From positions 1-34,954 of IMG/VR virus record IMGVR_UViG_3300028025_001215: DNA of 34,954 nt, one strand, 5' to 3'. The notes beneath the pieces were generated by a model. That model made no database searches and was not told where the DNA came from. It was given only the letters and a program-made list of their open reading frames with translations. Below, piece after piece: positions 20,908-29,079 of the stretch. The number at the start of each line of letters is the position of its first letter. Position 1 is the stretch's first letter. Source of the DNA: a virus. A program made the position numbers and the translations under genes.

Positions 20908-22904
20908 GAGTTGTAGCCTCGTACATCACCAAGCTCGGCATTCACTATGACTTTACCTAGTTGGTAGTTACCGCCTTGCACATTGCTAACAAACTTTAAC
21001 CGTAATTCGCGTCTTTGCTCACGCATATCTATCTTGTTCGTGGTTGGCGTAAAGTCGTATGCATCACTAACTTTATCAGCCGCTTGTGCAAATGGCCGAC
21101 CTGTAACATAGCATTGCATAGTGCCTGTCTGTACAAAGTCAGGCTCAACACGCTCAATACGAAGCCAACGGTTTTCACCTACAGGTGAATTTTGTGATGG
21201 ACCACCTGATACCCAACCAAGATCATTCGTCTCAAAATAGCTTTCGATTGCCGTTGCAACTACACCTTGTATTGCATCAGTACCAAATTCATGCTGATAT
21301 AGTGACACATATGACATCACATAGGTCAATGTAATGCTAAATGGCGTACCTGCAGTGGCCAAGCTAATAGTTAGCGTATTGCCTACTACATAGTTTAACC
21401 CTCTTGCAGTAATTGTAAAGTTCGTAACTACACCGCCTGCAACAGTAAAAGATGCTTGTGCACCTGTGCCTGCACCACCTACTAAGTTGTTGTATGTGTA
21501 AGTGCCATTGGTGTAGCCAGTACCTGCATTAGTAATCGTAAACAAGTTTACTGCACCGGTTTCATTAGTTTGCCAATCAGCATTGATAGGGTAATGAAAC
21601 ACTTGTGAAAAGTAGCCGTCTGATCTTCTTGACCCTAGTGCTTCACCAGCATCGTACCAGCAGTTTTCACGAATATTGTAGATGATGGCATCATTACATT
21701 CAGTAGAACTGCCTTTAGGATAGAACCACCATACTTCACCGAACCGAGGCACTTTAGTCACAAAGACTTTTGTTCTTTGCTCATAGTTTAGATTGTCAAA
21801 GAAGTAGTTCTGGTTAAATGGGTTAGGTATTTCTTTTACAACACCGTTGTACATCAGGAACCGATCAACACCACACCAATAATAGATGCCGTCATACTCA
21901 ATCACTGATTGGCTAGACAAAATAGATGACTGACTAGAGATTAAGTCATACCGCCAATACAATGTAGATGTCGTACCGCCTGAGTTTACAGTAGTAGGCG
22001 TATAGGACACACGGATTAATGAATCGATTGACCAGAATAACCCTGAAGGTGATGTCGTACCACCCCGAACAGGTAAACCTTGGACTATCTTTCCGGTTGC
22101 TACGTTAACCTCGTTTGCATCGGCAGATACCCAGTCATTAATGTTACCAGCCGAGCAGTTCTTAATCAATCCGGCATTCCCATAAACAAACACATATGGG
22201 TGCAATACAACCACACCGCCTGACACAGAAATCTGATTGTCAATGGTCAGTGTTGATGAACCAGTTAATGTGGCTGCATTTGAGATTGTGAATGTAGTGG
22301 CATTGTTCACCACAGTCACTGTTGTGCTAGATGGTATGCCTGTGCCTGTCACTACTTGACCTGCACCGATCTGTGTGGTTGATGACACAGTCACTGTAGT
22401 AGTTGAATTTAGCGTGGCTGCAATAGTGAACACGCCAATAGCACTTGCAGTAGTTGTGCCAATCACATTGCCAAGAACAGGCGTATTCACACTGTTGTTG
22501 ATGTCAGTTAAGTTTTGGCCTGGGTGTGCAAGCAGTATTTGATTGTTTGTACCATTTGTGTCTGTATACGTATCAAACTGCCAAAGATTATTTACATTCG
22601 GTGTAAAGTTTGTCAGTGTAATGTCAGTAACACCAGCACCTACACCGGCATTGCTAATAGGCACTACTTGCAAACCATCTGAATAGCCACTATAGACATC
22701 GTTAAAGTTGTTTTGTGGGTTAACGTAAATGCCTCTAGATGGACCGGCTAAGTTGTTCACAATCTCTCTATAGCCGCCAATCTTACGCGGTCTGCTTCTT
22801 TGAAACCTTACCCATCGGCCATCAGTATAAAACTGTCGATCAAATACAGTACCATCACGCTGTATTCCTGGCAGTGTGTCTAATGCAAATACTTTTGCTG
22901 TCAT
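20904..22904 (-). CDS. Tail hub / packaged-DNA stabilisation protein, P22 gp10-like
   Basis: A 666-residue beta-rich virion protein. The N-terminus (LDTLPGIQRDGTVFDRQFYT, then GRWVRFQRSRPRKIGGYREI) and the propeller-like body (YVFVYGNAGLIKNC; YYWCGVDRFLMYNGV; VPRFGEVWWFYPKG) match the P22 gp10-like hub that plugs the portal and carries needle or fibres. Two segments look inserted: residues 150-224, a Thr/Ser-rich Ig-like stretch, and residues 454-528, with NAGTGYTNGTYTYNNLVGG and RGLNYVVGNTLTI. The start overlaps the previous fibre gene (ATGA), with GGAGG supplied by that gene's coding end. The stop overlaps the next ATG. Confidence 0.85.
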   Translation of the reverse strand: MTAKVFALDTLPGIQRDGTVFDRQFYTDGRWVRFQRSRPRKIGGYREIVNNLAGPSRGIYVNPQNNFNDVYSGYSDGLQVVPISNAGVGAGVTDITLTNFTPNVNNLWQFDTYTDTNGTNNQILLAHPGQNLTDINNSVNTPVLGNVIGTTTASAIGVFTIAATLNSTTTVTVSSTTQIGAGQVVTGTGIPSSTTVTVVNNATTFTISNAATLTGSSTLTIDNQISVSGGVVVLHPYVFVYGNAGLIKNCSAGNINDWVSADANEVNVATGKIVQGLPVRGGTTSPSGLFWSIDSLIRVSYTPTTVNSGGTTSTLYWRYDLISSQSSILSSQSVIEYDGIYYWCGVDRFLMYNGVVKEIPNPFNQNYFFDNLNYEQRTKVFVTKVPRFGEVWWFYPKGSSTECNDAIIYNIRENCWYDAGEALGSRRSDGYFSQVFHYPINADWQTNETGAVNLFTITNAGTGYTNGTYTYNNLVGGAGTGAQASFTVAGGVVTNFTITARGLNYVVGNTLTISLATAGTPFSITLTYVMSYVSLYQHEFGTDAIQGVVATAIESYFETNDLGWVSGGPSQNSPVGENRWLRIERVEPDFVQTGTMQCYVTGRPFAQAADKVSDAYDFTPTTNKIDMREQRRELRLKFVSNVQGGNYQLGKVIVNAELGDVRGYNS

Positions 22905-24142
22905 GGAAATGTACCTCCACTAACACCGCCAGTAAAGTTGCCTGTGCCTGTAATCTCAAGTCCAGTTGCAGTCAATGCAAACCGGTTTGTGCCTAATACT
23001 GCAATGTCAAACTGACCTGCGCCATTTCGCCAAATGCCTGTATTCGTTTCAGCTGCAAAATTGATTGCCGGTGTGCCAACAGTGCCGTTAATGATGCTTA
23101 ATGATGTAGCGCCGGCTTGTACTGTATTGGCATTTAAGAAGTTTGTGCCATCGCATATTAGTGTGGCTTGTTGACCTGGCGGTATGGTTGCAGTTGCAGA
23201 GCCAACAATGCCGGTTGTGAGTGTAAGTGTGTAGCCATTGTCAACTGTTTGGTTAGACACTACATACAAGTTCACAACAGGCGGATAGGTCACAGTCACG
23301 TTACTAACAAGTGTACCTACATACTCTTGAATCAGATTGCCGGCTTCACTTGATGTTAAGGAGTATGCACCACCTGTGACAGGGTAAGTAAGCACAGTGA
23401 ATGCGAATGTAGGGCTAACACCATAGCCTACAGTGATGTATGCCGAACCATTACAGATGATGAATGCTGACTCATCTGGGTTAAATGTCTTGCTTGTTTG
23501 CCCGTCAATTAACTGACTACTTGTGGTCGATATAGTGAATGAGCCTGTACCATTGTTCTTAAACAATGTGAACCAGTTATTTGCAAGCGTTGCAGCCAAT
23601 GGCAGTGTGCCTGTACCAGCACCACTTGCCCATACTTTTACTTGTGCTCGGTCTGCAGCTAAGAATGTGTAAGGGCTTGTGATTGTCTGTGCTGGGTGGC
23701 TTTGGTTTAACGTAGCTGATATTGCCATTAAGCCATAGCCAGCCAACGTAGCAGCATCGGCAGATGATGTGCCAGTACCAAACCCTAGTACGCCCCAAGT
23801 GCCTGCAGTTGTGCTATTTGCCGTTAAGTAAATGTACTGAGCATTACTAGAACTAACCGTACAGATCGTGCCACCCGTGTAGTTCTTTACAGTGAAGGTT
23901 GAGCCTATACAACGAATCAGTGCATCTTGTCCTACCGACACTTGGTTGGCAGGCGGCATAATCAGACTGTAGCCGGTAGTACCAGCCGTGATGTCCATTA
24001 TCCTAGCTGCTGGTGATTCAGCAGGTGTTGCGCCAGACGGCCACTCTAACTGTAAGTCGCCTGTAAGTGTATACGAGGCATAGCTGACATCAGTTGGCTG
24101 AATAACATCGCCAGTGAATGGGGATACAAATGAGCCGGTCAT
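22901..24142 (-). CDS. Tail fibre-like protein ending in SGGTFP
   Basis: A 413-residue beta-rich protein. The N-terminus (GSFVSPFTGDVIQPTDVSYA, YTLTGDLQLEWPSG) is followed by repeated short strands and turns (TFTVKNYTGGTICTV; GLMAISATLNQSHPAQTITS) typical of trimeric fibre shafts. The C-terminal part (TPAINFAAETNTGIWRNGAG; GTNRFALTATGLEITGTG) is a phage fibre module. The last residues GGVSGGTFP contain an in-frame GGAGG that serves the tail-hub gene. Start overlaps the adaptor gene before it (ATGA). Probably a fibre or tail-decoration protein attached near the hub. Confidence 0.8.
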   Translation of the reverse strand: MTGSFVSPFTGDVIQPTDVSYASYTLTGDLQLEWPSGATPAESPAARIMDITAGTTGYSLIMPPANQVSVGQDALIRCIGSTFTVKNYTGGTICTVSSSNAQYIYLTANSTTAGTWGVLGFGTGTSSADAATLAGYGLMAISATLNQSHPAQTITSPYTFLAADRAQVKVWASGAGTGTLPLAATLANNWFTLFKNNGTGSFTISTTSSQLIDGQTSKTFNPDESAFIICNGSAYITVGYGVSPTFAFTVLTYPVTGGAYSLTSSEAGNLIQEYVGTLVSNVTVTYPPVVNLYVVSNQTVDNGYTLTLTTGIVGSATATIPPGQQATLICDGTNFLNANTVQAGATSLSIINGTVGTPAINFAAETNTGIWRNGAGQFDIAVLGTNRFALTATGLEITGTGNFTGGVSGGTFP

Positions 24143-24774
24143 GTGTCAAGCACCGTACTTTGTCTATCACCAATACGTGTCACATCTTCGGCTTTCAATA
24201 CTTGCATGATTGCTTGGTATTGCGCTTGCCACATTGGAATACGGTCGTCATTCTTTAAGAATGGCATTGCTTGCAAAAGTGACCCATACAACAACGCTTG
24301 TGGTGCATAAATTGTGAACCAGTTGGTTTGGTTTGTGCTATCCAACGGTTGATTACGCTCATAATAGAGCACCTCAAACGAGTAAGCTGCAGCAGGTGTT
24401 GGAGCCACTAACCAATGTGTGTAATCGTAGTCTGCATAAAACAAAGGCACACTAGTTTGTGTTTGATCTGGCCAATACTCACGTAAATACTCATACTTAC
24501 GCAGCAAAATTGGCTGACGTTCGCCACTTACAATCACATTCATTGACACTGTTTTGTGCCATCTAGCAGGTTTGTCAATCACAAACTGACCTATTGTCAT
24601 AGTGCTAGTGTTTACCGTCAAATTGCCAAGAAACTTAATCTCACTGGCGATCACTTGCTCTGCCAGCATAATGAAAAGTGGAATCTTGTCAAGCGTGGCA
24701 GTGTCTGTACGTTCCAGATAAGACTGGATATTCTCCGTAAGAGAATCGTATGTCATTACTGATGCAACAGTCAT
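24139..24774 (-). CDS. Phage adaptor / tail-tube A-like protein
   Basis: A 211-residue protein of the gp6/T7 gp11/P22 gp4-like adaptor type. Recognisable parts are SLTENIQSYLERTDTATLDK, PLFIMLAEQVIASEIKFLG, PARWHKTVSMNVIV, and YSFEVLYYERNQPLDSTNQT followed by APQALLYGSLLQAMPFLKND. The helix-beta-helix order and the final YAPQALLYG...A..F.K.D block are typical of head-tail or tube adaptors. AAAGGA precedes the ATG. A second adaptor-like protein is encoded at 33857, so one likely binds the portal and the other the tail. First gene after the endolysin. Confidence 0.8.
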   Translation of the reverse strand: MTVASVMTYDSLTENIQSYLERTDTATLDKIPLFIMLAEQVIASEIKFLGNLTVNTSTMTIGQFVIDKPARWHKTVSMNVIVSGERQPILLRKYEYLREYWPDQTQTSVPLFYADYDYTHWLVAPTPAAAYSFEVLYYERNQPLDSTNQTNWFTIYAPQALLYGSLLQAMPFLKNDDRIPMWQAQYQAIMQVLKAEDVTRIGDRQSTVLDT

Positions 24775-24800
24775 ACAGAGCCGTCCTTTATGCTAACACG

Positions 24801-24829
24801 ATTATATAGCTTAAGCATACACTCTAGTA
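24801..24829 (-). promoter_or_regulatory. Candidate promoter before the adaptor/hub/ACP-KS genes
   Basis: On the minus strand a TATAAT (24806-24801) lies 27 bases before the adaptor ATG, in the only real gap (24775-24810) of this part of the operon. The matching -35 position reads TACTAG, a poor match, and part of it lies in the endolysin gene end. No copy of the P1/P2 box is seen. Could be a late promoter needing a phage factor, or chance. Confidence 0.3.
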
Positions 24830-25239
24830 CCAGCTTTGTCAATTATTAAAGCTTGCCGACGAGGTGTGCCGTTGACTGCATTAGGGATTGATATGTGTGT
24901 CCACCGATCAAATTCTCGTATGACTTGGTCGTAACCTATGCCTGCTGCAATTACGGCTTTCACGACCTCATCTGGTGTCATACCGGGTACTCTTAGATCG
25001 GCCGCACAACCGACTCTGTGCTGTGATGTGTCTTTGCTGCCTACTGCATCATTTACGGCTTTTGACCTAAATGCAGAGTTCACCATAATCGGTTTGCCGC
25101 CGAGAACTGTTTTAACTTCTTCAAGAAACGCTGCAAGGCGCTTAAGATTTCCAAGCTCTTGTTCATTAGGTGTATTGTCCAGTTCTCTATGGTCGGTATA
25201 AGTTAACTCATCAAATGTGAAATGTGCTGAAAGGTTCAT
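24811..25239 (-). CDS. Endolysin, M15 D-Ala-D-Ala carboxypeptidase/L,D-endopeptidase type
   Basis: A 142-residue zinc peptidase that cuts peptidoglycan peptide stems at the end of infection. The M15A zinc and catalytic residues are visible: SQHRVGCAADLRV with His74 and Asp81, QVIREF with probable catalytic Glu109, and WTHISI with His115. MVNSAFRSKAVNDAVG (52-67) is the usual 'SGYRS...N..VGG' block. There is no signal peptide, so it needs the holin. A strong GGAGG precedes the ATG and the start overlaps the holin stop (ATGA). Single domain with no added cell-wall binding part, as usual for Gram-negative hosts. Confidence 0.94.
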   Translation of the reverse strand: MNLSAHFTFDELTYTDHRELDNTPNEQELGNLKRLAAFLEEVKTVLGGKPIMVNSAFRSKAVNDAVGSKDTSQHRVGCAADLRVPGMTPDEVVKAVIAAGIGYDQVIREFDRWTHISIPNAVNGTPRRQALIIDKAGTRVYA

Positions 25240-25715
25240 TTCTTACCTCCTTTAATAGCCATAATGTTCTCAATCGTCTTGCCACCGAAGTAAGCTGTCA
25301 TTACCAGCATACCCCACTGACCGAGCAGATTGACATAAGATTCGTTGACCTGATGACCAAATGCAGACATCAGAGCAAACACGTTGTAGGTTGACAGGAG
25401 ATACACCAAGGTGGCTGGGCGTATGTTCTTGTTTAGCCAACCGTCGGACTGATTGTCTGACTTCCAACGGTCTGTGATGTTATTGTCTTCGTTCTTTTGA
25501 GCGTCTAGAACCACCTTGGTGAACTCTAGCTCCATTTCAGCCAGCTTTTCAGCCGCTTTTGGATCGCCCGCAATAGCTTTAGCAACAGCATCGACGGAAT
25601 CAGACACGCCAAACTTATTAGCCAGAGCGGTAACAGCAGCGCCACCCAGAGGACCAGCGACAGCAGTTGCCAACGTGGGTGCGATACCCTTGAGAAGACC
25701 GAGTAGTTCATTCAT
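25236..25715 (-). CDS. Holin, three-transmembrane GTA-type
   Basis: A 159-residue membrane protein resembling the holin family with three membrane segments used by phages and gene transfer agents. An Ala/Gly-rich first segment (IAPTLATAVAGPLGGAAVTA) is followed by a charged helical domain (AAEKLAEMELEFTKVVLDAQ; NITDRWKSDNQSDGWLNKNI), then two hydrophobic stretches at about 101-120 and 130-147. The RW.SD...WL.K..RP..L junction is characteristic. It would open the inner membrane for the endolysin encoded directly downstream. ATGA overlaps on both sides. Confidence 0.88.
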   Translation of the reverse strand: MNELLGLLKGIAPTLATAVAGPLGGAAVTALANKFGVSDSVDAVAKAIAGDPKAAEKLAEMELEFTKVVLDAQKNEDNNITDRWKSDNQSDGWLNKNIRPATLVYLLSTYNVFALMSAFGHQVNESYVNLLGQWGMLVMTAYFGGKTIENIMAIKGGKK

Positions 25716-25888
25716 TTGCTTTCCTTAAGTTCACGTTTAAGTTTACGCAGCTCTTTCATCTCTTGCTTAAGCTGTGCTCGCATGTACAGGGTTTCCACAT
25801 ATGCCATTGAAGTTACACCCACAATTACGCATATGGCAACCCCTATCAGTATCCAGTAGACCAGCTTCGTAGTTGCCACATCAGCCAC
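25712..25888 (-). CDS. 58-residue membrane protein with basic coiled-coil tail, possible spanin-like
   Basis: A short gene read from GTG at 25888 (another GTG at 25879 is in frame) to a TGA that overlaps the holin ATG. Residues 9-27 are hydrophobic (LVYWILIGVAICVIVGVT), followed by MAYVETLYMRAQLKQEMKEL and a Lys/Arg/Glu-rich helix. An N-terminal anchor with a charged coiled-coil tail in a lysis cassette resembles an i-spanin, but it is shorter than usual and no o-spanin lipobox partner is seen. It overlaps the upstream gene by 43 bases and lacks a clear ribosome binding site. Confidence 0.5.
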   Translation of the reverse strand: MADVATTKLVYWILIGVAICVIVGVTSMAYVETLYMRAQLKQEMKELRKLKRELKESK

Positions 25889-26571
25889 CCAAAGATTAAA
25901 GATATGAACATCACGGCAATTACTCCACTTGTTAATTGAATTAGCTCAATCTCGTCTTGTTCTTTTTTCCACCTTGCCAACCTAGCCCTACGAATCATCT
26001 CTGACCTAGCCCACTCCTGTTCACGCTCAATTTTGCCATGCATTACTAAGAACCGGCTGTATAGATCTTTCAGCTCCGGCGGAGCATAGACCATTGCTTC
26101 CCTTGTTTGCTCCATCAACTTCTCCATCTGCAACTCAATCAAAGCTCGTTCTATAGCTTTCTTTGATGTATTCTGTGCAGGGTCGTAGTTGGTTTTGCTC
26201 GTTTCTTCTAGTTCAAGGTAGTAGTTTGTAATTTCTTGCTGTGTGTCGAAGAGGACACCGAGGTTTGCCCCGATCTCACTGATGAGCTTAAGTTCAAGTT
26301 CTTCGTAAGATTGCTGTTGTTTGGTTGTGGTTGTGGCTTTGGCTTTCTTTTGCGCCAAAGGCTTGCTGTCGGTGGTCTTGGCTGGTTTACTAACGAATAG
26401 ACCAATGAACCAATCAAAAATTCCTTTGATTGCTTTGACGTCCGATATGACGCCTTCAACCGTTTTCTTAGCACCCTCCAGCTCCATGCGTCCTTCGTGG
26501 AGCATGTTACAGCCTTGCTTGATAAATCCGACAGCAGCTTGAGCTGCCATGAGGAGAGTGAATGGATCCAC
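25846..26571 (-). CDS. Helical protein with C-terminal membrane anchor in lysis cassette
   Basis: A 241-residue protein read from GTG (DPFTLLMAAQAAVGFIKQGC). The middle is charged and helical (QSYEELELKLISEIGANLGV; RALIELQMEKLMEQTREAMV), then very basic (EMIRRARLARWKKEQDEIEL). Residues 213-231 are a transmembrane segment (SGVIAVMFISLIFGWLMW). Similar 'MDP.t..aa..a....i..gc' tail-anchored phage proteins lie near lysis or structural genes and remain unnamed. Six bases separate it from the upstream gene. An overlapping 121-codon frame (26208-26573) from a nearby ATG is judged a shadow, as it lacks sensible composition. Confidence 0.7.
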   Translation of the reverse strand: MDPFTLLMAAQAAVGFIKQGCNMLHEGRMELEGAKKTVEGVISDVKAIKGIFDWFIGLFVSKPAKTTDSKPLAQKKAKATTTTKQQQSYEELELKLISEIGANLGVLFDTQQEITNYYLELEETSKTNYDPAQNTSKKAIERALIELQMEKLMEQTREAMVYAPPELKDLYSRFLVMHGKIEREQEWARSEMIRRARLARWKKEQDEIELIQLTSGVIAVMFISLIFGWLMWQLRSWSTGY

Positions 26572-26575
26572 ATTG

Positions 26576-26770
26576 TTAGATGCCTAAGAGCTTCTTAACA
26601 AATTCACCTGCAACACCAGGCCCAAACAGTACTGCAACAATGACTATGTACAAGATGTACTCCATTCTTTGCATGCGCTCTTTGCCATTGTCCAACCGGT
26701 CTTGAATCATGCGGTACCGCTCTGCACAAATAGCTTCATGCACAGCAAATTCCTTTTCAAGCTCATTCAT
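26576..26770 (-). CDS. Small tail-anchored membrane protein, possible second holin/antiholin
   Basis: A 64-residue protein. Residues 1-36 are charged and helical (NELEKEFAVHEAICAERYRM), and residues 39-56 form one membrane segment (ILYIVIVAVLFGPGVAGEF). The layout (soluble amphipathic N-terminus, single C-terminal membrane span) resembles XhlA/haemolysin-type accessory holins. It overlaps the end of the preceding gene by eight bases. Either an accessory holin, a holin antagonist, or an unrelated membrane protein; sequence alone does not decide. Confidence 0.65.
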   Translation of the reverse strand: MNELEKEFAVHEAICAERYRMIQDRLDNGKERMQRMEYILYIVIVAVLFGPGVAGEFVKKLLGI

Positions 26771-26909
26771 TTGTCAGCTCAGGCACTGGTTGTTCCTTAG
26801 CTTCTTTTTGAATTGCTTCAATAAGCTGAAACACTTCTTGGTAAGGACGAGTGCCTAAGTACCCCATGATGGAGTTAAGAAGTTGAGTTGAGAGTTGTAG
26901 TTTTTCCAT
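26763..26909 (-). CDS. 48-residue protein of unknown function
   Basis: A short frame from ATG at 26909 to TGA at 26763 that overlaps the next start by eight bases and begins two bases after the previous stop. The product starts MEKLQLSTQLLNSIMGYLGT and continues with a helix (YQEVFQLIEAIQKEAKEQ). This small helical type ('L...ll..i..YLg.rP..ev..Li..i..') is frequent in phage lysis/tail regions. Support is position and fit; the ribosome binding site is weak (GGGG). Confidence 0.6.
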   Translation of the reverse strand: MEKLQLSTQLLNSIMGYLGTRPYQEVFQLIEAIQKEAKEQPVPELTNE

Positions 26910-26911
26910 GT

Positions 26912-27166
26912 TTACGCCCCAATTTGTTGTGCCGCCACTTGAGCCTGATAAGCCGCAATGACCTCTTCAGTCCATGCGGCATTGCATATAGCAACAACTT
27001 GCTCTGGTTGACCAGTTAAGTCTTGTGCTGGTGTCAGGCTTGTACGATGGTAAGTTTTAGCAATTTCATCACCATCTTTTAGGATGCGAGTTGCTTCCCG
27101 ATACAAGACTGTGCCGTTTTCGGTAACTGTAATTTGGTCAATGACTTTGGTTTCTGTGAATGCCAT
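26912..27166 (-). CDS. Small phage protein with TENGTVLYREAT motif
   Basis: An 84-residue protein. The ATG at 27166 (MAFTETKVIDQITVTENG) is chosen because AAGGAAA stands just before it; the longer frame from 27196 has no such site and begins in the preceding gene. Contains TVLYREATRILKDGDEIAKT, then YHRTSLTPAQDLTGQPEQVV. This protein is common between fibre and lysis genes of phages and may help fibre assembly or cap a fibre, which is inference from position. Confidence 0.72.
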   Translation of the reverse strand: MAFTETKVIDQITVTENGTVLYREATRILKDGDEIAKTYHRTSLTPAQDLTGQPEQVVAICNAAWTEEVIAAYQAQVAAQQIGA

Positions 27167-27176
27167 TTTGATTTCC

Positions 27177-27797
27177 TTAAATTGTATAAAAACCACCTAC
27201 CCAAATTATTGCTGATGAATCTATTTGAACCCCTGTTATTGTTCCGCCACCAGTAGCATTTGAATAAAAATTCATATTTGTTGTGTTTGCATTTACTTGG
27301 GCTAAAGAAGTAAAGTGTAGTGCTGTTAATGTTAAATCGCTAGAAGAATAATTACATTGCCCACTAAGAACATTATTACAAGTAAAAGGGAAGCCTCCCA
27401 TTGTCAAAGCACCAGTACCAGTTTGTGCAGACCACCTAACATCAACAAGAAAATAAACAACTCTGCCTATTTTTGTATATGTAGCCGTTTGATTTGTGTA
27501 TGTAGTTGAGCCAGCAGTAGTACCCCCATAAATTGTTGGTGTCCAAGTCCCTTCCTCATAATCATCCAATGTGTTTGCGTCAGATGATGCTGATTGGGTT
27601 GCGGGGAAAGTAATACCAGAGCCAGAGCCAGACGGTGTAGCACCGCCAACGCCCATTGTGGTTGATACGATTGGTGTAGTCAGAGTCTTATTAGTAAGCG
27701 TCTGGGTATCAGTTAAACCCACCACAGCACTAGCAGGATTACCTACTCCACCCGCAGGGAAGGTGACACCGAGTGTTCCGTCAATAATTGCGGTCAA
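27177..27797 (-). CDS. Tail fibre/adhesin protein (NTLDDYEEGTWTPT type)
   Basis: A 206-residue beta-rich protein. The N-terminal half has GLTDTQTLTNKTLTTPIVST and GVGGATPSGSGSGITFPATQ, and the middle has the familiar ANTLDDYEEGTWTPTIYGG. The C-terminus is rich in strands (YTKIGRVVYFLVDVRWSAQT; TGVQIDSSAIIWVGGFYTI). The DYEEGTWTP block marks a C-terminal receptor-binding or trimer domain of many phage fibres. Just downstream of the S74 fibre, with GAAGGAG ahead of the ATG in that gene's last codons. Confidence 0.85.
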   Translation of the reverse strand: MTAIIDGTLGVTFPAGGVGNPASAVVGLTDTQTLTNKTLTTPIVSTTMGVGGATPSGSGSGITFPATQSASSDANTLDDYEEGTWTPTIYGGTTAGSTTYTNQTATYTKIGRVVYFLVDVRWSAQTGTGALTMGGFPFTCNNVLSGQCNYSSSDLTLTALHFTSLAQVNANTTNMNFYSNATGGGTITGVQIDSSAIIWVGGFYTI

Positions 27798-27798
27798 T

Positions 27799-29019
27799 TT
27801 ATGCTCCTTCTAGCGCCACGATTCGGGCGGTTATTGCGTTGATTGTTTCGGCTTGTGTGTCGTTTATTGCTTTTAGTTCTTGGATGGATTTCATCAATGC
27901 ATATTGCAAGTCTGTTTGATAGATAGACAAGCGCATCTTGGGTTCTTCTTTTGACCCCCAATTACTTTCCATTACCAACTCAGGCGCAACGGCTTGTACA
28001 TCTTGCGCTATTGCACCAAGGTTTAAGTCGGTATCTGTTTGGTCGTTGTAAAGAAATGTTTTAACTGGAATTGCACAGACTTTGGTTAAATAACTTCCAG
28101 CAATTTCAATGTTTTTCTTTTCACGCTGGTCAGATAAGTTGACATTGTTTGCAGAATAGTTTCCTATGCCACCATTAGAACGAACATCAAATTTTGTTCC
28201 TGCGCTGTCTTGGCAAAATATAAATTGTGCGCTAGCAGCATTTGGGGCTGAGTTGGGATACTGTATAGCCAATCCATAAGGATTGCTAGCAGATGAAGTA
28301 TGTCTTATGCCTAGCGCCCAATTTCCAGCCGTTCCAGTAGAAAAACCACTTGTTGTTGGAACGCCGCCCGGAGAAAAAGTGCTTGTAGTCCCCACCAGCA
28401 AGTTACCGCTAGACGAAAGACGCATATTTTCTGACCCTGTTGCGTAAAAGGTCATGTTTCCAGATGGATAGACTCCAATCCTGTATTCACTACTGTTGTA
28501 TCTAAATAGATTTTCTCCGTAGTAAGTGCCGTTATCACCTAGTCGAATTGTTCCGCTTTGTGCGCCATCTGCTGAATCAGAAACATTTAATCTAGCATTA
28601 GGTGAAGTAGTACCAATTCCCACATTACCAGAGGAGTTGATACGCATTGCTTCTGCAATGGCAGTATTATTTCCTGTAATAAACGACCAACCTTGTGCGC
28701 CACCAGAACCTGTATCAATTGGTGTTATTGCAGAATTTACATAAGTGCTTTCTGAAACACAAATACCGCCGTTATATGTGTTACTTTGAGCGGCTGTCAT
28801 TCGGATTGAATAATCAGCAGGCGTGCGACTTGGCGAAGCCGAATCAGAGGATTTATCAATAGTTAATTTGGCTGTTGGCGAAACAGTACCAATTCCCACA
28901 TTCTGTGAAGCGTCTATCGTGACTGCCGCTGTAGATGCAGTTTGTAGTTGCAAAATTCCCGAAGTATCGGCAGTATTGACTAAACCGCTACTCGTTGATG
29001 CATTGATTGTTGTAGTCAT
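27799..29019 (-). CDS. Tail fibre/spike with C-terminal S74 self-cleaving chaperone
   Basis: A 406-residue fibre protein. Residues 1-290 hold repeated fibre strands, including VGIGTVSPTAKLTI and VGIGTTSPNARLNV, the common knot-like repeat. Residues 295-405 are the intramolecular chaperone of the S74 family: LSDQREKKNIE with Ser296 and Lys301 as the expected self-cleavage dyad, GAIAQDVQAVAPELVMES, and a final coiled coil (SIQELKAINDTQAETINAIT). The chaperone helps trimer folding and then cuts itself off before Ser296. AAAGGA precedes the start. Probable host-recognition protein. Confidence 0.92.
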   Translation of the reverse strand: MTTTINASTSSGLVNTADTSGILQLQTASTAAVTIDASQNVGIGTVSPTAKLTIDKSSDSASPSRTPADYSIRMTAAQSNTYNGGICVSESTYVNSAITPIDTGSGGAQGWSFITGNNTAIAEAMRINSSGNVGIGTTSPNARLNVSDSADGAQSGTIRLGDNGTYYGENLFRYNSSEYRIGVYPSGNMTFYATGSENMRLSSSGNLLVGTTSTFSPGGVPTTSGFSTGTAGNWALGIRHTSSASNPYGLAIQYPNSAPNAASAQFIFCQDSAGTKFDVRSNGGIGNYSANNVNLSDQREKKNIEIAGSYLTKVCAIPVKTFLYNDQTDTDLNLGAIAQDVQAVAPELVMESNWGSKEEPKMRLSIYQTDLQYALMKSIQELKAINDTQAETINAITARIVALEGA

Positions 29020-29022
29020 GTC

Positions 29023-29079
29023 TTATCCTTTCAGAGCCGCAAGTTCGGCTTTTACTGTATCTAGTTCGGCTTTTATCAT
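29023..29079 (-). other. 18-codon coiled-coil ORF, possible remnant of a fibre end
   Basis: A tiny frame reading IKAELDTVKAELAALKG, starting in an ATGA overlap with the preceding gene and ending three bases before the S74 fibre start; its last codons supply the AAAGGA for that gene. The heptad pattern matches the coiled-coil tail that closes S74 proteins. It may be a leftover of a replaced fibre gene, a leader that couples translation, or chance. Confidence 0.35.

Noticed and set aside
26208-26573. 121-codon minus-strand frame starting at an ATG two bases before the GTG used for the 241-residue protein.
   Set aside because: It overlaps the longer frame in another phase, has Ser/Lys/Arg-rich unstructured composition and no anchor, whereas the 241-residue frame has sensible helices and a membrane segment.
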